A stretch of DNA of 21,726 nt. Source: an uncultured Clostridium sp. Its GTDB lineage: Bacteria; Bacillota; Clostridia; Lachnospirales; Lachnospiraceae. The position numbers and the translations under genes are program-made. The notes beneath the pieces are model-generated. The model worked only from the letters and a program-made list of their open reading frames with translations, made no database searches and was not told the DNA's origin. The DNA is taken from the NCBI GenBank assembly GCA_937902905.1, contig CALELW010000135.1, positions 1-21,726 on the forward strand, read 5' to 3'. Positions 7,171-13,915 of this stretch are shown here, in pieces; within the stretch, counting starts at the first letter, position 1, and each line of letters begins with the position of its first letter.

Positions 7171-7788
7171 CTATTGTAACAATCTTTTTGCCATCGCATA
7201 CGTCAATTCATAGACGGTATGTGTCAGACAATTTACCTTTGCCGTTTCCATCGCTTTTTTCTGCTTATCTGTAACAACAGAATACGGATAAATCCCAAAC
7301 ATGAATGGAAAAAATGCATAAATATATTCTTGTCTTTTTTCCGCATCCCATTCCGGACGGAATTTTTCTAACAATTGTTCCGTCACATCCAATGCTTTTC
7401 CATACGCGAGTTTAAACTCAACTAACATCTCCGTACGGCTGTTTTCTTCCAAATCATAATGATTCATGGATAAAATCTTCAAAAGCTGCCACCGGTCTTC
7501 CAGAGATTTTGCAATGGCTTTTGCAAGTTCCGGTACCGTCATCGATTCATTTTCCAAAATTTTTTGTAATTGTTCCACCCATAATTTATATTCTCTCGTC
7601 AAAAGGGATAAAAAAATCTCCTCTTTTGTTTCAAAATAATTATAAATGGATGTCCTTGAAAATGACGTAACCTCACCAATCTGTTTGATTGTAATTTCTT
7701 TAAAACTCATCGTCTGGTACAATGTTTCACATGCGTTTATAATTTCTTCTTTACGCGCATTGGTTCTTTCTTCCGAGCATGCCGGCAT
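7171..7788 (-). CDS. TetR/AcrR family transcriptional regulator
   Basis: A 205-residue repressor-type protein. The N-terminal helix-turn-helix (about residues 12-57) has the family pattern I-I-N-A-C-E-T-L, T-I-K-Q-I-G, S-I-Y-N-Y-F-E-T-K-E-E-I-F. The C-terminal all-helical ligand-sensing domain is unique to each member. AGAGG precedes the ATG at 7788. It is the first gene of an operon with the dxs-like gene (24 nt downstream) and the HAD hydrolase. Its own promoter carries two identical-type palindromes (TGACAC-S-GTGTCA), so it very probably represses itself and the two enzymes until a ligand releases it. The ligand is unknown and may be linked to the product or substrate of the dxs-like enzyme. 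Confidence 0.9.
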   Translation of the reverse strand: MPACSEERTNARKEEIINACETLYQTMSFKEITIKQIGEVTSFSRTSIYNYFETKEEIFLSLLTREYKLWVEQLQKILENESMTVPELAKAIAKSLEDRWQLLKILSMNHYDLEENSRTEMLVEFKLAYGKALDVTEQLLEKFRPEWDAEKRQEYIYAFFPFMFGIYPYSVVTDKQKKAMETAKVNCLTHTVYELTYAMAKRLLQ

Positions 7789-7824
7789 AATTAAATTCCT
7801 CTCTTAATTTCATGACAAATAAAC

Positions 7825-7837
7825 TGACACCGTGTCA
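7825..7837. promoter_or_regulatory. TetR operator candidate O1 (over the transcription start)
   Basis: The 13-bp palindrome TGACACCGTGTCA lies directly downstream of the -10 box of the tetR promoter. A second near-identical palindrome sits 36 bp away centre to centre. Confidence 0.78.
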
Positions 7838-7845
7838 CAATGATT

Positions 7846-7874
7846 ACTATAAATCAAAACTGACACGGTGTCAA
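7846..7874 (-). promoter_or_regulatory. Promoter of the tetR-dxs-HAD operon
   Basis: Minus-strand TTGACA (7869-7874), exactly 17 bp, TATAGT (7846-7851). This is close to the sigma-A consensus. One operator overlaps the -35 box and another covers the start site, so a bound repressor would block polymerase. Confidence 0.85.
7861..7873. promoter_or_regulatory. TetR operator candidate O2 (over the -35 box)
   Basis: The 13-bp palindrome TGACACGGTGTCA overlaps the -35 hexamer TTGACA of the tetR promoter. It differs from the first site only in the central base. Confidence 0.78.
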
Positions 7875-7903
7875 TCCTTGTTTTTTATTTTACATAAAAT
7901 CTT

Positions 7904-8206
7904 CTACACTTCAAAATCGATGCACGCTCTGTTCGCCGTATATGGTCTTACCTTACCATCCGCTACTGCTACATGTTTTGGGTGTGTGCTGTAATTTTTC
8001 AACGCTTCGGCACTTTCAAAAGTTGAATCCAGCATAACATCTACCGTAGAGCTTGACAGACATTCCGTACGAACAGAAATCTCCAAAAGACCCGGTATCT
8101 GTCCTGAAAGTCCCTCTAAGCCTTCCTTAATTCCCTGCTTAATTGTCTCCTTTTCCTCTCCTGAAAGTTCTTCCTTCAAGGTCCATAAAATAATGTGTTT
8201 TACCAT
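7904..8206 (-). CDS. Dabb family protein (stress-responsive A/B barrel domain)
   Basis: A 100-residue single-domain cytoplasmic protein. It opens M-V-K-H-I-I-L-W-T-L-K and later has L-D-S-T-F-E-S, L-K-N-Y-S-T-H-P-K-H. This is the layout of the dimeric alpha/beta-barrel (Dabb) family, whose members range from stress proteins to small lyases and monooxygenase-like enzymes. CTGGAGG precedes the ATG by 8 nt. It begins 20 nt after the stop of the Rpn-like gene, so the two may be co-transcribed. Its 3' end lies 30 nt before the tetR promoter, and I see no clear terminator in between, so some read-through into tetR is possible. No specific substrate can be deduced. Confidence 0.82.
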   Translation of the reverse strand: MVKHIILWTLKEELSGEEKETIKQGIKEGLEGLSGQIPGLLEISVRTECLSSSTVDVMLDSTFESAEALKNYSTHPKHVAVADGKVRPYTANRACIDFEV

Positions 8207-8226
8207 AATAAAATCCTCCAGTTCAT

Positions 8227-9186
8227 TTAATTATTTAATATAAAAAATTTATGCACAACATCTTCAGAAACACAAAGTTCTTTCGCAATTTCATGTTCCG
8301 TCATGCCATTTGCCGACAGTTGCAAAATATTAATCGCTACATCCAATCCCTTTTCTACACCCTTTTTTACGCCACGTTCTTCGTACATATCTAATAATAC
8401 ACACATAGAAATTGTACCTCCTTTTTCTCCTTTATTCCATTTTATAAGTTTTTTTGCCTTTTTGTATCCTAAATCATGTGTCATTGCTGACATCAAATCT
8501 AAAAAAGCATCCGGATGTTTTAACTTAAATTCTGTTTCATGAAAATACTGATCCAATTTATCTCTATCATTTTGATATTTTAAATATCGTACAATATATT
8601 TAAAATCCGAACAGTATTTACTGCATTCGTCTTCACTCTGTCCAGCCAAATTGATAACATGAATTTGATGATTGATTATCCATGGTTCCAAAAACTTTTT
8701 ATATTCTTTAGGTATATCCAACAAATCAGACATACAAATTGGCTCATTCCAAGCTTTACTTCCATAATTTAAAACAAGTGTAATCACAGGTTTTAATTTT
8801 TGATCATCCTGAATCACCTTTGTAATTGGATTTGGATAATTCTTTTCTATTCTATTTTTTCTCTGCCATTCCTTTATCTGCTCCATATATTTGGCATACT
8901 GATATCCCATATCTCTAACAGGCATAATATTACAAATATCACTTTGATTTTCCATACATATAAATACAAAATCAGTACCTGCTTTTTTGCACTTCATAGG
9001 CACATCAAAAAAAAGTTGTCTAAAAGAAGCATCTGCTGGTAATTTAAAAATAAGTTCTGTCTGTTCCTCGACAATATCTTCTTCTGCAAGCACTTTTTCA
9101 CCGTGAAACAAATTAACATTTGCCACATCTGAAAAGACATCCTTATAACGAAGAAGATTTTTTTCTGCCAAATCTGCTTTGCCCAT
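8227..9186 (-). CDS. Rpn family recombination-promoting nuclease / putative transposase
   Basis: A 319-residue protein of the PD-(D/E)XK nuclease family annotated as Rpn or putative transposase. The N-terminal part has the pattern D-V-F-S-D-V-A-N-V-N-L-F-H-G-E, then F-V-F-I-C-M-E-N-Q-S-D (about residues 73-83) where the nuclease E-x-Q triad is expected, and P-V-I-T-L-V-L-N-Y-G. The C-terminus carries R-G-V-K-K-G-V-E-K-G followed by a helix-turn-helix-like tail, G-M-T-E-H-E-I-A-K-E-L. Members of this family are often present in many copies per genome and act as DNA endonucleases that raise recombination. GGGGAGAGG lies ahead of the ATG. No terminal inverted repeats flank it, so it does not look like an active IS. 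Confidence 0.85.
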   Translation of the reverse strand: MGKADLAEKNLLRYKDVFSDVANVNLFHGEKVLAEEDIVEEQTELIFKLPADASFRQLFFDVPMKCKKAGTDFVFICMENQSDICNIMPVRDMGYQYAKYMEQIKEWQRKNRIEKNYPNPITKVIQDDQKLKPVITLVLNYGSKAWNEPICMSDLLDIPKEYKKFLEPWIINHQIHVINLAGQSEDECSKYCSDFKYIVRYLKYQNDRDKLDQYFHETEFKLKHPDAFLDLMSAMTHDLGYKKAKKLIKWNKGEKGGTISMCVLLDMYEERGVKKGVEKGLDVAINILQLSANGMTEHEIAKELCVSEDVVHKFFILNN

Positions 9187-9213
9187 AATATCCTCTCCCC
9201 TTTTTTATTTAGG

Positions 9214-9229
9214 AAAGAATCGATTCTTT
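9214..9229. promoter_or_regulatory. 16-bp perfect palindrome at the rpn-like transcription start
   Basis: AAAGAATCGATTCTTT is a perfect 16-bp palindrome placed 6 bp downstream of the -10 box of the Rpn-like gene, about +1 to +16. The position suits an operator for a dimeric repressor; the regulator is not identified. Confidence 0.5.
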
Positions 9230-9235
9230 TACCAA

Positions 9236-9264
9236 ATACTAGCACACTGCTCCTTAAATGTCAA
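9236..9264 (-). promoter_or_regulatory. Promoter of the rpn-like/Dabb unit
   Basis: Minus-strand TTGACA (9259-9264), 17 bp, TAGTAT (9236-9241), preceded by a TGTGC that gives an extended -10 flavour. Confidence 0.75.
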
Positions 9265-9314
9265 TATATTTTCTTGCAAATGTCGAGCGTTTTACGACCA
9301 CAATATGCGTATTA

Positions 9315-9361
9315 CATCAAATAAATAAGACGGTATATTCATCACGCAAATATACCGCCTT
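9315..9361 (-). terminator. Terminator after the small BIG2 protein gene
   Basis: Minus-strand AAGGCGGTATAT (9350-9361) pairs with ATATACCGTCTT (9327-9338), 12 bp with one G-U pair, around an 11-nt loop. A T-rich tail ATTTATTTG follows. It lies 26 nt past the stop of the gene ending at 9387. Confidence 0.7.
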
Positions 9362-9386
9362 AATTTGTAAATTCTAATTTTTCCCT

Positions 9387-10037
9387 CTACAACTTATACT
9401 GCTTCAGCAACTGCCCAACTTTTTCCGAAACATCTTCCGAAATCTTATATTGTTTTCCATCAATCACAAGATTTTTTCCAATGGTAAACCCTGATTTTGT
9501 TCCGTCATTTAAATACAGCACAAGTGAAATTCCACCGGCAAACATCTCACTGCTATTTGTTATTTCCTGAATATCCATTGCCGCTAACAACTGATAAATT
9601 TCATAAATTCCCTTTGGCGAAATGACCTCTTGATTCACCACAAGTCTTTGAATTTTACTTATTTTTTGATAGACAGTCTTCGTAAATACCACATTGTTTT
9701 CTTTCAGATTAGCTGCCTTCACCGGTGCTTTCACTGTCACCTTACATTTGTATTGTTTTTTCTTATATTTTGCATAAACAACTACACTGCCTGTTTTCTT
9801 TGCGGTCACTTTTCCCTTTTTGGTAACCGTTGCTTTCTTCTTATTTTTTGAATACCACTTTACAGCCCCTGCCTTCTTGTTTAACAGCTTAAGCTGTACA
9901 GTTGCCCCCTGTAAAAGAGAAACCTTTGTTAGATTCAACTTGACTTTTTTCGTTTTTGCTTTCGGAGCAACAGGAATCTGCGCCAGACATAACGCAAATA
10001 ATAAAACAACAGCTACCCTTTTTTTCATCTTCATCAT
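9387..10037 (-). CDS. Small secreted protein with a lysine-rich bacterial Ig-like (BIG2) domain
   Basis: A 216-residue exported protein. Residues 1-28 form a signal peptide (M-M-K-M-K-K-R, then a hydrophobic run, then V-A-P-K-A-K). Residues ~30-105 resemble the BIG2 Ig-like fold: L-T-K-V-S-L-L-Q-G-A-T-V-Q-L, V-K-W-Y-S-K-N-K-K-K-A-T-V, G-K-V-T-A-K-K-T-G. The domain is extremely rich in lysine. The remaining ~110 residues form an unassigned C-terminal domain. GGGAGG precedes the first ATG. It lies 108 nt after pstB on the same strand and has a possible promoter of its own, so membership of the pst operon is uncertain. The same kind of Ig-like domain is fused to PstS and to the phosphatase upstream. 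No enzyme motif is seen; a surface-binding role is inference. Confidence 0.75.
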   Translation of the reverse strand: MMKMKKRVAVVLLFALCLAQIPVAPKAKTKKVKLNLTKVSLLQGATVQLKLLNKKAGAVKWYSKNKKKATVTKKGKVTAKKTGSVVVYAKYKKKQYKCKVTVKAPVKAANLKENNVVFTKTVYQKISKIQRLVVNQEVISPKGIYEIYQLLAAMDIQEITNSSEMFAGGISLVLYLNDGTKSGFTIGKNLVIDGKQYKISEDVSEKVGQLLKQYKL

Positions 10038-10071
10038 AATATTTACCTCCCATAAAAATTTTAGTAATTTT

Positions 10072-10101
10072 ATTTTACCATATTATCCCTATTATGCGCA
10101 A
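10072..10101 (-). promoter_or_regulatory. Possible promoter of the small BIG2 protein gene
   Basis: Minus-strand TTGCGC (10096-10101), 18 bp, TAAAAT (10072-10077). The -35 is only a partial match. No good terminator separates it from pstB, so read-through is also possible. Confidence 0.4.
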
Positions 10102-10145
10102 CAGCCATTTTATTTTTTTTACACATGTTATTTCATAAAAAAATA

Positions 10146-10898
10146 TCAACCAAACTGCCCGCTGACATATGCTTTTGTTTTCTCTCTCTGAGGATTTTCA
10201 AAAATCTGCTCTGTCTTACCATACTCAATCAAATCGCCCATGAAAAAGAATGCTGTTTTATCTGCCACACGCGCAGCCTGCTGCATATTATGTGTCACAA
10301 TAATTACCGTATAATTCTTTTTCAGTTCTACCATAAGTTCTTCTGTCTTCTGCGTTGAAATCGGATCAAGTGCACTGGTTGCCTCATCCATCAAAATAAT
10401 CTCCGGCTCCAGTGCAATCGCACGTGCAATACAAAGTCTCTGCTGCTGTCCGCCGGATAATCCTAAGGCACTCTTTTTCAAGCGGTCTTTTACCTCATCC
10501 CAGAGAGCAGCTTTTCTCAAACTGGTCTCTACAATTTCGTCCAATTTTTTGCGTCCGTGTACTCCGTGGTATTTTGGCGCATAAGCAATATTATCATAAA
10601 TGCTTGCCGGAAACGGGTTCGCTTTTTGAAACACCATACCAATTTTTTTTCGCAGTGCGGCAGCATCTACTTTACGACTGTAAATATCCGTTCCGTCAAA
10701 CAGTACCTCACCGCTTATTTTACAACCCGGAACCAAATCGTTCATCCTGTTTAATGTCTTCAAAAAAGTAGACTTTCCACAACCGGACGGTCCAATCAGT
10801 GCCGTAATTTCATTTTTTTCAATATCCATTGTCACATCATGTAATACATGGTGTTTTCCATAACTTAAATTTAAATCAATTGTTGATACAATACTCAT
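10146..10898 (-). CDS. pstB: Phosphate ABC transporter ATP-binding protein PstB
   Basis: The 250-residue ATPase that powers the PstSCAB high-affinity phosphate importer from the cytoplasmic side of the membrane. Seen: Walker A G-P-S-G-C-G-K-S-T (36-44), Q-loop Q91, ABC signature L-S-G-G-Q-Q-Q-R (147-154), Walker B I-I-L-M-D-E (167-172) followed by A-T-S-A-L-D-P, and switch histidine H203. The length is typical (about 250-260). It starts 6 nt after the pstA stop, with the ribosome site (AGGATAAGAG) overlapping the pstA stop codon. It is the last transporter gene of the operon. No phoU follows, unlike many pst operons. Confidence 0.97.
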   Translation of the reverse strand: MSIVSTIDLNLSYGKHHVLHDVTMDIEKNEITALIGPSGCGKSTFLKTLNRMNDLVPGCKISGEVLFDGTDIYSRKVDAAALRKKIGMVFQKANPFPASIYDNIAYAPKYHGVHGRKKLDEIVETSLRKAALWDEVKDRLKKSALGLSGGQQQRLCIARAIALEPEIILMDEATSALDPISTQKTEELMVELKKNYTVIIVTHNMQQAARVADKTAFFFMGDLIEYGKTEQIFENPQREKTKAYVSGQFG

Positions 10899-10904
10899 AC
10901 TCTC

Positions 10905-11756
10905 TTATCCTTTCCTTCTCTTTTTGAATACCGCCGCAATCACATGGGTCAAAATTTCAATAAACAAAACAAACACCATAAGTACTGCTGCCATCGCATA
11001 CGGCACCCATTCCGGCGCACCGCCTTCGGTTGCATATAAATAAAGCTGAACCGTCATCGTTGCTCCCGGCTCCGTCACATGCGACATCACAGATGACGGT
11101 AAATCCTGTGCAATTCCTGCCGTGTATAAAAGAGCCGCCGATTCACTTACCATACGTCCAATGCTCAATATAATTGCGACGACAATTCCCGATATCGCAC
11201 ATGGAAGAATAATCTTGCGAATCATATAAAATTTTGACATACCGGTTGCAATCGCCGCCTCACGGTACGTTTGACTGACCGCCAATAAAGACTCTTCTGT
11301 CGTTCGAATCATCGTCGGCAGGACAATTAACGTAAGTGTTAAAGATGCTGCTAACATTGAACCCGCATAATCTCCAATTGCCATTTTACGAACGAAAAAA
11401 TTAAGTCCAAACAAACCATAAACAATCGAAGGAATACCGGCAAGAATTTCAATTGCAAATCGTATTCCCGAAACAATTTTTCCCTGTTTGGCATATTCCG
11501 CCAAATAGATTGCTGAACCGATTCCTAACGGGATACAAAAAATCAGTGTCAGTACCACCGTATAAATCGTATTGATAATCATCGGTTTAATTCCATAAGA
11601 ATCCATCAAAATGTCCGGCTCCGTAAATAAAAATGCCCGGTTGACATAGGGAAGTCCCTTTTTCAAGAGATAACCAATCAATCCAATTGCCAAAAAGGCA
11701 ACCGCCACCGTGAGCAGTATTACCACAAACCGAAACAAAATTGAGGAAATCCGCAC
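10905..11756 (-). CDS. pstA: Phosphate ABC transporter permease PstA
   Basis: A 283-residue membrane permease subunit of the phosphate importer with six predicted hydrophobic segments. The binding-protein-dependent transport motif E-A-A-I-A-T-G-M-S-K-F-Y-M-I is present, and I-P-S-I-V-Y-G-L-F-G sits in the middle, as expected for PstA. The length matches the family. The start is a problem. The frame opens at GTG (11756) with no ribosome site, while GGAGA (11781-11786) sits 8 nt before an ATG at 11773 that is two bases out of frame and would make only a 17-residue peptide. One extra base in the AAAA run between them would restore an ordinary N-terminus. Partner genes pstC and pstB flank it. Confidence 0.92.
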   Translation of the reverse strand: MRISSILFRFVVILLTVAVAFLAIGLIGYLLKKGLPYVNRAFLFTEPDILMDSYGIKPMIINTIYTVVLTLIFCIPLGIGSAIYLAEYAKQGKIVSGIRFAIEILAGIPSIVYGLFGLNFFVRKMAIGDYAGSMLAASLTLTLIVLPTMIRTTEESLLAVSQTYREAAIATGMSKFYMIRKIILPCAISGIVVAIILSIGRMVSESAALLYTAGIAQDLPSSVMSHVTEPGATMTVQLYLYATEGGAPEWVPYAMAAVLMVFVLFIEILTHVIAAVFKKRRKG

Positions 11757-11791
11757 TTCACTTTTAATACCATACTGCTGTCTCCTTTCCT

Positions 11792-12667
11792 CTATCGTTT
11801 TCCGGCTGCCGTTCGTTTGATTAGTGCATAGAACAGACCGTTAATCACAACGATAAATACAAATAATACCAGTCCGATTCCCATCAAAACACCGGAGGTC
11901 TCCTCACTTGCGTAAGCCATCTCTGTCACAATCGCCGTTGTCAAAAACCGAACCGGTTCCAACAGTTTTGGCATCTGTGCCACATTTCCGGCTACCATGA
12001 TTACCGCCATCGTCTCTCCAACCGCACGTCCAAGTCCTAATAAAACCGCCGATAAAATACCGGATTTTGCCGCCGGCACAATAATATGTAAAATCGTATA
12101 CTCACGGTTGACGCCAAGCGCTAATGAAGCTTCCATATATTCTTCCGGCACCGCTGTAATACTTGATTCACTGACCGAAATAATGGTTGGCAGTGTCATT
12201 ACAATCAATACAACAATCGCTGAAAGAAGTGTCAATCCGGCCGGAAGTGAGAACATATTCTGCACAAAAGGAACTAAAAGAATCATTCCCAAAAATCCGT
12301 AAATAACGGATGGAATACCGGCCAGCATACTAATTACCGTCCGAAGTACAGAGGCAACCGGCCTCGGAATAAAATGACTCATCCCTACCGCTACCAGAAT
12401 GGAAACCGGAACTGTAATTACAACGGTTCCAATCATAGAAAATACGGATGATAACAAAAATGGTAAAATTCCATACTTTGCCGGTTCCACGGAAGTATCC
12501 CATGTTTTTCCAAACAAAAAGTTTTTAATTCCTACTTTCGCAATGCTCGGTGCACCTGACTGAAACATATAAACACCAATCATAATAACAGCGATTACCG
12601 TTACAATGGTAAAAAGGAATAAAAGATATCGAAACAAAAGATCCGATAATTTTTTATGTACTTTCAT
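11792..12667 (-). CDS. pstC: Phosphate ABC transporter permease PstC
   Basis: A 291-residue permease that pairs with PstA to form the phosphate channel in the cell membrane. Six hydrophobic segments are visible. Landmarks are S-M-L-A-G-I-P-S-V-I-Y-G-F-L-G-M and the E-A-S-L-A-L-G-V-N-R-E-Y-T-I coupling loop, followed by A-V-G-E-T-M-A-V, which is characteristic of PstC. I chose the ATG at 12667 because AAGGAG (12680-12685) lies upstream, although the 12-nt spacing is long. The in-frame ATG at 12688 has no ribosome site. The gene lies ~110 nt after pstS, behind two strong RNA hairpins, which suggests it is made in smaller amounts than PstS. Confidence 0.95.
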   Translation of the reverse strand: MKVHKKLSDLLFRYLLFLFTIVTVIAVIMIGVYMFQSGAPSIAKVGIKNFLFGKTWDTSVEPAKYGILPFLLSSVFSMIGTVVITVPVSILVAVGMSHFIPRPVASVLRTVISMLAGIPSVIYGFLGMILLVPFVQNMFSLPAGLTLLSAIVVLIVMTLPTIISVSESSITAVPEEYMEASLALGVNREYTILHIIVPAAKSGILSAVLLGLGRAVGETMAVIMVAGNVAQMPKLLEPVRFLTTAIVTEMAYASEETSGVLMGIGLVLFVFIVVINGLFYALIKRTAAGKR

Positions 12668-12697
12668 ATTTTTACGTGTCTCCTTCATATAAGGAAA

Positions 12698-12749
12698 GGG
12701 ACACAGTTTTCTCCGATATCCGCTAAGGACTCGTCAAAACCTGCGCCCC
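12698..12749 (-). promoter_or_regulatory. Long hairpin between pstS and pstC
   Basis: On the minus strand GGGGCGCAGGTTTT (12736-12749) pairs with GAAAACTGTGTCCC (12698-12711): 13 of 14 positions, including G-U pairs, around a 24-nt loop. It ends 12 nt before the pstC ribosome site. It has no U-tract, so it is not a terminator. A role in mRNA processing, 3' protection of the pstS message or damping of pstC translation is plausible. Confidence 0.6.
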
Positions 12750-12753
12750 ATCG

Positions 12754-12770
12754 GTCATCCTTTGGATGAC
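12754..12770 (-). promoter_or_regulatory. Short stem-loop just after pstS
   Basis: GTCATCC, AAA, GGATGAC: a perfect 7-bp hairpin with a 3-nt loop that starts 9 nt after the pstS stop. On the minus strand the run of T is absent, so full termination is not expected. It could stop 3' exonucleases and so stabilise pstS mRNA, a known arrangement in transporter operons. Confidence 0.6.
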
Positions 12771-12779
12771 TTTTTCCTA

Positions 12780-13895
12780 TTATTTTTTCTTAACTGTTAC
12801 TTTGATTTTTGCTTTTACATTACCCTCTACGGTTGTAATGGTAATCGTTGCTTTACCTTTTTTCTTTGCCTTGATAACACCTTTTTTACTTACAGTTGCT
12901 ACCTTTTTGTTAGAAGATTTAAACTTCACAGCTTTGTTTACGGCATTAGCAGGATAAACTGTGTATTTAATTGCTTTTTTCTTGCCTTTTTTCAAAGTGA
13001 TTTTTTTCTTCACATTCAACTTAATCTTACGCGGGGCAATTTTTACCTGAGACAGATTTACAAATCCCATTTTTGTAATGATTTTCTTTGCATTGCTGCT
13101 GGTCTTAATCCACTTAATGAAGTTTCCGGTTGCTCCGGTCGCTTCCCCTTTTGTTGCAAGTACGAATGGACGACTCATCTTATATGTACCATTTGCCACA
13201 TTTGCTGTTGTTGGAGATACACCATTAAATTTTACAGCTTTTACCTGTTTCTCATCCAAATCACCAAGTGACATATAACCGATTGCACCAGGATTTGTTT
13301 TTACTGATGTCTGCATCGCACCGGTTGTTGAAATTTCAGCATCCAGTTTGCCATAATTTTTTGCAATGTCTTTTTTGAAATCATTCTTCAAAACATCTTC
13401 AAAACAACTTCTTGTACCGGAACCGGATTCACGTCCGTATACGGCTGCTGCCTTGCTGTAAGAAGAAACAATGCTCTTCCAGTTTGTTGTCTTCTTTGCA
13501 TACAAGTCATAGAGCTGTTCCGGTGTAATATTTCCGACCGGATTGCTTTTATTTACAACAATTGCAATTCCATCGTTACAGATTACATTTGCCTTTAAGA
13601 CCGCTGCTTCATCTGCTTTCAAAGCACGGGAAGACATTCCGATGTCTACCTTTCCGTTCATTGCATCCGAAATTCCCGAGCCGGAACCGGTAATATTGGT
13701 AAAGTTAATTTTGATTCCTTTATTTTCTTTTGCATACTGTTTTGCCAGCTGCTGAGCCAGTGGAGAAATTGATGTTGAACCGGACAATGTAATTGTTGCG
13801 GTTGCTGCTTTCGACTGGTTTGGTACTGCAATTGGTGCAAGCGTAAATGCCATTGCCATAGTAAGTGATGTTGCAATTAATTTTTTCAGTTTCAT
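12780..13895 (-). CDS. pstS: Phosphate-binding protein PstS fused to a C-terminal BIG2 Ig-like domain
   Basis: A 371-residue exported protein that captures phosphate outside the membrane for the PstCAB importer. Residues 1-30 are a signal peptide with a probable signal peptidase I site (S-K-A before A-T-A-T). Phosphate-binding loops are S-G-S-T-S-I-S-P-L (38-46), T-G-S-G-S-G-I (69-75) and R-E-S-G-S-G-T (155-161). Residues ~288-371 are an added lysine-rich BIG2 domain: V-K-F-K-S-S-N-K-K-V-A-T-V, G-V-I-K-A-K-K-K-G-K-A-T-I. Gram-positive PstS proteins are usually lipoproteins of about 280-300 residues. This one has no lipobox cysteine, so its attachment to the cell must differ. AGAGG precedes the ATG. 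It follows the YibE/F gene by 20 nt. Confidence 0.93.
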   Translation of the reverse strand: MKLKKLIATSLTMAMAFTLAPIAVPNQSKAATATITLSGSTSISPLAQQLAKQYAKENKGIKINFTNITGSGSGISDAMNGKVDIGMSSRALKADEAAVLKANVICNDGIAIVVNKSNPVGNITPEQLYDLYAKKTTNWKSIVSSYSKAAAVYGRESGSGTRSCFEDVLKNDFKKDIAKNYGKLDAEISTTGAMQTSVKTNPGAIGYMSLGDLDEKQVKAVKFNGVSPTTANVANGTYKMSRPFVLATKGEATGATGNFIKWIKTSSNAKKIITKMGFVNLSQVKIAPRKIKLNVKKKITLKKGKKKAIKYTVYPANAVNKAVKFKSSNKKVATVSKKGVIKAKKKGKATITITTVEGNVKAKIKVTVKKK

Positions 13896-13915
13896 AATTC
13901 ATTACCTCTCTTTTT

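Noticed and set aside
8227..9186. Rpn-like gene as part of an intact insertion sequence
   Set aside because: No terminal inverted repeats or target duplications are visible around it, and it has its own promoter and a co-directional neighbour.
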